Assembly (NCBI GenBank): GCA_964532715.1
Contig: CAZHIX010000040.1
Coordinates: 1-10,434 of the forward strand
Length of the DNA: 10,434 nucleotides
Direction: 5' to 3'
From: 1-14-0-10-45-29 sp964532715
Lineage (GTDB): Archaea > Micrarchaeota > Micrarchaeia > Anstonellales > Anstonellaceae
Position 1 is the stretch's first letter, and every line of letters starts with the position of its first letter. The notes beneath the pieces were generated by a model that saw only the letters and a program-made list of their open reading frames with translations, was not told where the DNA came from and ran no database searches. Shown here in pieces: positions 6,631 to 10,434 of this stretch. The position numbers were made by a program, and so were the translations under genes.

Positions 6631-6884
6631 GTTACACGATAATATATGATGAAGAAGTTGTCAAATTTATTTCTAAATTAGAAGTTAGAGTACGCAAACG
6701 CATTCTAGATAGAATATTGAAAGCCAAACAAAATCCGCATCATTTTTTACAAAGACTTAGTGGAAGAAGCGATTATAAGCTAAGGGTAGGAGAGTACAGA
6801 CTTATAGCAGACGTTGATGACAACAAAAAACGGATCGCATTCACACACATTGAGCACCGTAGAGTAATATACAAAAAAATTTAG
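6627..6884 (+). CDS. RelE/ParE-superfamily toxin
   Basis: An 85-residue basic protein with the RelE fold: a first strand (SYTIIYDEEVVKFISKL), two helices with many Arg and Lys residues, then LRVGEYRLIADVDD (52-65) and the closing EHRRVIYKKI (76-85). RelE toxins cut mRNA in the ribosomal A site; ParE relatives act on gyrase. Arg58, Arg78/Arg79 and Tyr82 occupy positions like those needed for RelE ribonuclease activity, favouring RelE, though this cannot be proven here. Translation starts at GTG 6627, overlapping the antitoxin stop as GTGA, with AAGAGG 8 nt upstream as ribosome binding site. The gene looks intact and is not degraded. Confidence 0.88.
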   Translation: MSYTIIYDEEVVKFISKLEVRVRKRILDRILKAKQNPHHFLQRLSGRSDYKLRVGEYRLIADVDDNKKRIAFTHIEHRRVIYKKI

Positions 6885-6894
6885 TTGAATATCA

Positions 6895-6920
6895 TGATTC
6901 TTGAAAGATGCTCAAGATCA
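6895..6920. terminator. Possible hairpin between convergent toxin and deaminase genes
   Basis: TCTTGA (6899-6904) and TCAAGA (6912-6917) form a 6-bp stem with a 7-nt loop; three further pairs are possible past a one-base bulge. It overlaps the deaminase stop codon. On the minus strand a run of T follows some 15-20 nt later, at the toxin 3' end (about 6875-6881), so it may help end the deaminase transcript. No T-tract follows on the plus strand. Confidence 0.35.
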
Positions 6921-8222
6921 ATTCAAACCATCAACAACTTTTTGTGCTCTTTTTAGAACGTCTGCTTCTCTAAACGTAGATATAACATGATTTTTCATTA
7001 CCCATTTGCCATTAACAATTAAATCAGACACGTTTTGAGAACCTGCGGAATACAAAAGCCAACCAGAATTGTTTTGGAATGGAACTAAATTTGCACTTTG
7101 AATATTGATTAGTGCGATATCTGCAAATGTATTTGGTTGAATTACCCCACAATTTATATGAAGAGCATTTGCACCTCCTTGCGTGCCCATATATAAATAG
7201 TCGTCTGCAGACAAATGTGCGGGATTGAAGTTTGCGTTCTTTTGACAAAGAAGTCCAACTTTCATTGATTCAAAAATACTAAGAGTGTTATTGCTTGCAG
7301 AACCATCTGTGCCAATTGAGAGATTGACTTTGTTTTGGAGATAATCTTTTATAGGGGGAAGATTCCCACTTGCAAGCTTGAGGTTTGAAACAGGACAGGT
7401 GCAAACACTTGCACCATTTTTTGAAATTAGTTTTATATCGTCGTTTGAAACATATATCCCGTGCGCAAGAACTGTTTTTTTACCAAGACAACCGTATTTG
7501 TCAAGTGAACTAATTGCAGAAGATGAGCCATGTGCTTTTTTACATATTTGTAGTTCTTCTTTTGTTTCAGCAGAATGTATATGCAAGATGCAATCAAATT
7601 CTTTTGCAAGTTTTGCACTTTCAGTTAGTAAATAAGCAGAACACGTGTGTGCAGAATGAGGGGACATGGAAACAGTTATAGTATCGTTGTTTGAGTATTT
7701 TTTTGCAAATTCTTTTGCAATTTTTAACTCAGAATCTGCTTTAGTGGAATCAAAATTTAGATTGTCAGTATATTTTGTTCTATCAATCATTGAATATCCA
7801 AGACAGGCACGCATAGAAGAATCCAAAACTGCTTTTGCGATTGAGTCCATGTGAAAATAATTGTCATTAAAGCAAGAAACACCGCAGTGAATCATTTCTG
7901 CAATTGCAAGCATAGAGCCTATTTCCATATCTTTTGGAGTCATTAATGCTTCTCTGGGCCATGTGAATTTGTTGAGCCAGTCATTTAGACTCAAATCGTC
8001 TCCAAGCCCACGCAATAAAGACATGGGAGTATGAGTATGCGCATTGATAAGCCCCGGAATTGCGACTTTATTTGTGCAATCCAATTTTTGTGCGCCTTTG
8101 CAGATTATTTTTGATTTTGAGACTTTTGAAATTTTTGAGCCCTCAATTAGTATATTTCGTCGCTCAAAGCGATATGGTCTTTGGGACAATAAAGTTATAG
8201 CATTTTCAAGCAATATTGACAT
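6918..8222 (-). CDS. mtaD: MTA/SAH/5'-deoxyadenosine deaminase (amidohydrolase superfamily)
   Basis: A 434-residue metal-dependent deaminase of the family that converts S-adenosylhomocysteine, methylthioadenosine, 5'-deoxyadenosine or adenosine to the inosine form plus ammonia. Metal and catalytic residues are in order: HTH at 62-64 followed by PMSLLRG, SPHSAH at 187-192 (H189), HIHSAET at 214-220 (H216, E219), AHG (H254) and GTDGSASNN at 304-312 (D306). FTWPREAL near 86-93 carries Glu91, equivalent to the ribose-contacting Glu of the Thermotoga enzyme. Arg138 and Arg148 lie in the region where that enzyme contacts the homocysteine carboxylate (from memory), which would favour SAH. The start has a TATA-like TTAAATAT centred about 25 nt upstream, implying a leaderless transcript. 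It is divergent from the nucleoside kinase and near ahcY, which suggests a role in SAH recycling. Substrate range is inferred. Confidence 0.9.
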   Translation of the reverse strand: MSILLENAITLLSQRPYRFERRNILIEGSKISKVSKSKIICKGAQKLDCTNKVAIPGLINAHTHTPMSLLRGLGDDLSLNDWLNKFTWPREALMTPKDMEIGSMLAIAEMIHCGVSCFNDNYFHMDSIAKAVLDSSMRACLGYSMIDRTKYTDNLNFDSTKADSELKIAKEFAKKYSNNDTITVSMSPHSAHTCSAYLLTESAKLAKEFDCILHIHSAETKEELQICKKAHGSSSAISSLDKYGCLGKKTVLAHGIYVSNDDIKLISKNGASVCTCPVSNLKLASGNLPPIKDYLQNKVNLSIGTDGSASNNTLSIFESMKVGLLCQKNANFNPAHLSADDYLYMGTQGGANALHINCGVIQPNTFADIALINIQSANLVPFQNNSGWLLYSAGSQNVSDLIVNGKWVMKNHVISTFREADVLKRAQKVVDGLN

Positions 8223-8260
8223 ATTTATAGCAAGAAGTGCTAATATTTAAGGATGATTGA
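8223..8260. promoter_or_regulatory. 38-bp bidirectional promoter, deaminase versus kinase
   Basis: Both promoters must fit into 38 bases. For the minus-strand deaminase, TTAAATAT is centred about 25 nt before its ATG (leaderless). For the plus-strand kinase, ATTTATAG at 8223-8230 lies about 35 nt before its ATG, leaving a short leader with GGATGATTGA next to the start. Between the two TATA boxes sits an inverted repeat, TAGCA (8228-8232) and TGCTA (8238-8242), centred at 8235. The layout is roughly symmetrical and would let one bound factor control both genes. Confidence 0.55.
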
Positions 8261-9172
8261 ATGAATAAATTTGAACTTGTTTCGCTTGGAACACCTGTGA
8301 TGGACATTTTTTATGAGGCGGATTATTCGTTTTTAGAAAAACATGGACTTTGCACAAGTTGTACAAATCATTTAACTGATTTGCAAGTGTCAGAAATTGA
8401 AAATGAGCTTGTGCAGATACATCAAAGTGCAGGAGATAATGCAAGAAATGTTTGTGAAGCATTTTCTATGAGTGGAGATAAAAATTGCGCATATATAGGA
8501 AATGTTGGAAAAGATGAGATTGCAAAACAAATACGCGAAAATTTGAAGGATAAAAAAATAACTGATTTGATGAAACGAGTGGATGGAAAAACTGGTAGAA
8601 TTTTATGCATAATTACTCCAGATAAGCAACGAACTTTTGCAGTGTATTTGGGAGTTGGAGATTTGCAAGTAGAACATTCATCTTTAAGCGCACCGAAAAT
8701 ATTTTTTTGCACAAGCATAACTCTTTTTTCAAAAGGAATTGGTAAAAGTGCATTTGATATGTGCAAAAAATTCAAACAGAATGGTTCAAGAATTGCGATA
8801 TCACTTGAATCAGAGAATTTGCTAAAAAAAAATATTGCAAATATTTCTGAAGTGTTTGCACTTGCAGATTATTTATTTTTGAATGAAGATGAAATGCACG
8901 CGATTGGAAAAAATGAACAGACCGTTGCAACGATTGCTCCAGTAGTTTTTTTGAAAAGAGGTGCAAATGGAGCAAGCGTTTATGAAAATGGGAAGAAACT
9001 TGCAGATGTGAGTGCGCAAAAAGTAGATGTAAAGGACACTACGGGAGCAGGAGATTTTTTTGCAGGTGCCACTTTGAACGCGATTTTAGGTGGTAGAAAT
9101 TTTGTGGAATCTGCACGTGCAGGAAATGAGATGGCGGGGCAGGTTATTTCAAGAGTTGGGGCAAGTGTGTAA
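8261..9172 (+). CDS. PfkB/ribokinase-family nucleoside kinase, adenosine-kinase-like
   Basis: A 303-residue sugar/nucleoside kinase. The first part resembles adenosine kinase: LGTPVMDIFYEAD then SFLEKHGL (residues 9-30, compare GNPLLDI...FLEKYGL), the substrate loop SAGDNARN (57-64; usually GG-x-x-x-N), AYIGNVGKDEIAKQI (77-91), and TGRILCIITPDKQRTFAV (111-128). The anion hole and catalytic base are DTTGAGD at 259-265, with Asp265 as base. The NEDE motif (208-211) and LKRGANGASVY (231-241) are family features. It likely phosphorylates a nucleoside (adenosine, inosine or similar) released by ahcY, which would return it to the nucleotide pool. It is divergent from the deaminase over 38 bp. An in-frame TGA directly precedes ATG 8261. 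A ribokinase-like sugar kinase cannot be excluded. Confidence 0.85.
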   Translation: MNKFELVSLGTPVMDIFYEADYSFLEKHGLCTSCTNHLTDLQVSEIENELVQIHQSAGDNARNVCEAFSMSGDKNCAYIGNVGKDEIAKQIRENLKDKKITDLMKRVDGKTGRILCIITPDKQRTFAVYLGVGDLQVEHSSLSAPKIFFCTSITLFSKGIGKSAFDMCKKFKQNGSRIAISLESENLLKKNIANISEVFALADYLFLNEDEMHAIGKNEQTVATIAPVVFLKRGANGASVYENGKKLADVSAQKVDVKDTTGAGDFFAGATLNAILGGRNFVESARAGNEMAGQVISRVGASV

Positions 9173-9323
9173 ATGTGCGAGGTTGCGAAACGAAAAACAT
9201 ATACTTTGCAAAACGATTAAGCAGGAATAACAAGAATATAAATATAAAACGACATAAGTCGTGCATAGATACATACAAGATTATCAAAATATTGCATCAT
9301 GCAGATGAAAACATGGGATTTTT
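9173..9323 (+). promoter_or_regulatory. Intergenic region with possible epimerase promoter and small palindromes
   Basis: No gene is visible in this 151-base gap. ATAAATATAAAA at about 9238-9249 is TATA-like and would start transcription near 9270, leaving a leader of about 50 nt. It is followed at once by ACGAC-ATAA-GTCGT (9249-9262), a 5-bp inverted repeat. A second one, TGCAT-C-ATGCA, at 9293-9303, lies 21-31 nt before the epimerase ATG. GGGAT a few bases before the ATG is a weak ribosome binding site. No T-tract terminator is seen after the kinase. Confidence 0.35.
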
Positions 9324-10235
9324 ATGAAATGTATTGTAACAGGTGGAGCCGGATTTATAGGATCAAACCTTGTGGAACGCCTATCAAAAGATGGACATGC
9401 AATTCATGTGATTGATAATTTGCATACTGGAAGTGTAAGCAATCTTGAAGAGTTAGGATGTGAGTTTCATAAGATGGATGCTGGAAAAATAAATTCTATT
9501 GGAGTGAATGCAGACATAGTTTTCCATCAAGGGATTTACTCATCATCTCCAATGTATAACGAGGATAGAACACTAATGTCAAAAGTGGTGGATGAGTTTA
9601 TTTCTATTTTGGAATATTGCAAAGAAAAAAATGCAAAGCTTGTTTGGGCATCTACATCTTCACTTTACAATGGAATAAAACCACCACATAAAGAAGATTG
9701 TGTTGCATTTGCAAAAGATTTTTACACAGAACCACGCTTGATGATGGAGCGAGTTGCTCAGATATATTCGCGAAGATTTGGGATTAGCGCGATTGGTTTG
9801 CGTTATTTTAGCGTGTATGGTCCAAAAGAGAGAAGCAAAGGAAAATATGCAAATTTGGTTTCTCAATTTCTTTGGGATATGCTTGAAGATAGAGCACCAG
9901 TGATTTATGGGGATGGAGAACAACGACGTGATTTTACATATATAGAGGATGTAGTGAAAGCAAATATTTTGGCAACAAAAACGAATAAAGAGTTTGGGAT
10001 ATATAATATTGGAAGTGGTAAAAATTATTCACTTAATGAACTTGTGGAAATTCTCAATTTTAAACTAGGTAAAAAGATTAACACAAAATACATTGAAAAT
10101 GAAGTTAGAGATTATGTAGATGTGACATTGGCAGATACTGCAAAGGCAAAAAATGAGCTTGGATTTGAAGTGAAAGTTTCGCTTGAACAAGGAATTGAGA
10201 AGTTGATTGAGTATTATAAAAAAGATAGAGTCTAA
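9324..10235 (+). CDS. NAD-dependent nucleotide-sugar epimerase/dehydratase (extended SDR)
   Basis: A 303-residue extended short-chain dehydrogenase/reductase, the family of UDP-glucose 4-epimerases and related enzymes supplying sugars for surface polymers. The Rossmann motif GGAGFIGS is at 7-14, with acidic Asp31 (VIDN) after the second strand indicating NAD(H). The catalytic Ser/Thr lies in ASTSSLYN (109-116). The usual Tyr-x-x-x-Lys is here Y134-T-E-P-R138, with Arg in place of Lys; codons TAC and CGC are unambiguous. LRYFSVYGPKE (159-169), VIYGDGEQRRDFTYIEDVV (193-211) and YNIGSG (227-232) are family features. I recall archaeal homologues with a similar YTE-x-R, so this may be a subfamily trait; not verified. 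Length is slightly under that of typical GalE. It has its own upstream region and no partner gene in the window; the sugar substrate is unknown. Confidence 0.9.
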   Translation: MKCIVTGGAGFIGSNLVERLSKDGHAIHVIDNLHTGSVSNLEELGCEFHKMDAGKINSIGVNADIVFHQGIYSSSPMYNEDRTLMSKVVDEFISILEYCKEKNAKLVWASTSSLYNGIKPPHKEDCVAFAKDFYTEPRLMMERVAQIYSRRFGISAIGLRYFSVYGPKERSKGKYANLVSQFLWDMLEDRAPVIYGDGEQRRDFTYIEDVVKANILATKTNKEFGIYNIGSGKNYSLNELVEILNFKLGKKINTKYIENEVRDYVDVTLADTAKAKNELGFEVKVSLEQGIEKLIEYYKKDRV

Positions 10236-10434
10236 ATTGAGCTCAAAAACACATGAGTATAATTGATAATCAAGCTATATGTAGGCACATGATTTTTGTA
10301 TGAACGGAACGTCGTTTGTGCTACGTGAAAATGAATATGCCAACTTAAGTAAAAAAAATCCAGATATGTGTTAAATTATTAGCCTGTTGATTAATTAAAA
10401 CACTTTCTTTGTTTTTGTGTTTTCACTTCTTTTT
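10236..10434. other. Right-end region with no recognisable gene
   Basis: These 199 bases contain no convincing gene on either strand. Visible structures are a perfect 10-bp palindrome TTGAGCTCAA (10237-10246) just after the epimerase stop, a small AACG-T-CGTT palindrome at 10308-10316, and an AAAACAC/GTGTTTT inverted repeat (10397-10403 with 10417-10423) ahead of a T-rich end. A 24-codon open frame at 10300-10374 has no coding support. Confidence 0.5.

Noticed and set aside
10300..10374. 24-codon open frame starting MNGTSFVLRE
   Set aside because: Too short, no ribosome binding site or recognisable motif; length is expected by chance.
10397..10434. AAAACAC/GTGTTTT stem with T-rich end as an epimerase terminator
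   Set aside because: It lies more than 160 bases beyond the stop, has a 13-base loop and only A/T-rich 7-bp arms; too weak to call.
1..10434. CRISPR array, insertion sequence, tRNA or rRNA
   Set aside because: No regularly spaced repeats, transposase, terminal inverted repeats or structured RNA gene could be read on either strand. The frequent TGCA words reflect common GCA and TGC codons.

Overview
The window is about 10.4 kb of AT-rich DNA, probably from an archaeon. Several genes (ahcY, the deaminase, the AbiEi-like gene) have an A/T-rich TATA-like box centred about 25-28 nt before the start codon and no convincing Shine-Dalgarno, as expected for leaderless archaeal transcripts. The adenosylhomocysteinase is of the archaeal/Thermotoga type (HLEKKT motif, EEGT carboxy end). 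The deaminase, ADK-like kinase, AbiE-like pair and RHH/RelE pair are also types common in archaea. MetK, in contrast, is of the bacterial/eukaryotic type. No rRNA, tRNA or other marker gene is present, so the lineage (DPANN-like, thaumarchaeal or other) is not resolved. A run of 10 N marks an assembly gap, which suggests a draft or metagenomic source.

Layout: an unrecognised + strand gene (141-819), broken by the N run, converges on a MATE-family exporter on the minus strand (808-2154). Then comes metK (minus, 2210-3382), a two-gene AbiEi/AbiEii-like module (plus, 3645-4864), ahcY (minus, 4930-6222), an RHH/RelE toxin-antitoxin pair (plus, 6379-6884) and an MTA/SAH-deaminase-family amidohydrolase (minus, 6918-8222). 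A PfkB/adenosine-kinase-like kinase (plus, 8261-9172) is divergent from the deaminase across only 38 bp. A nucleotide-sugar epimerase (plus, 9324-10235) follows. The last 199 bases hold no recognisable gene.

How the genes fit together: four of the nine clear genes (metK, ahcY, deaminase, nucleoside kinase) make a near-complete S-adenosylmethionine recycling set. MetK makes SAM and methyltransferases turn it into SAH. The deaminase could convert SAH to S-inosylhomocysteine, the AhcY homologue could cleave that to homocysteine and inosine, and the kinase could phosphorylate the released nucleoside. This matches the modified route described for Methanocaldococcus jannaschii. The alternative is the ordinary route (SAH to adenosine, then adenosine kinase) with the deaminase acting on methylthioadenosine or 5'-deoxyadenosine. 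The three minus-strand SAM genes are separated by two toxin-antitoxin-like modules on the opposite strand, each with repeat or palindrome structures in its own promoter. The window is compact: no gene-free stretch exceeds about 260 bases.
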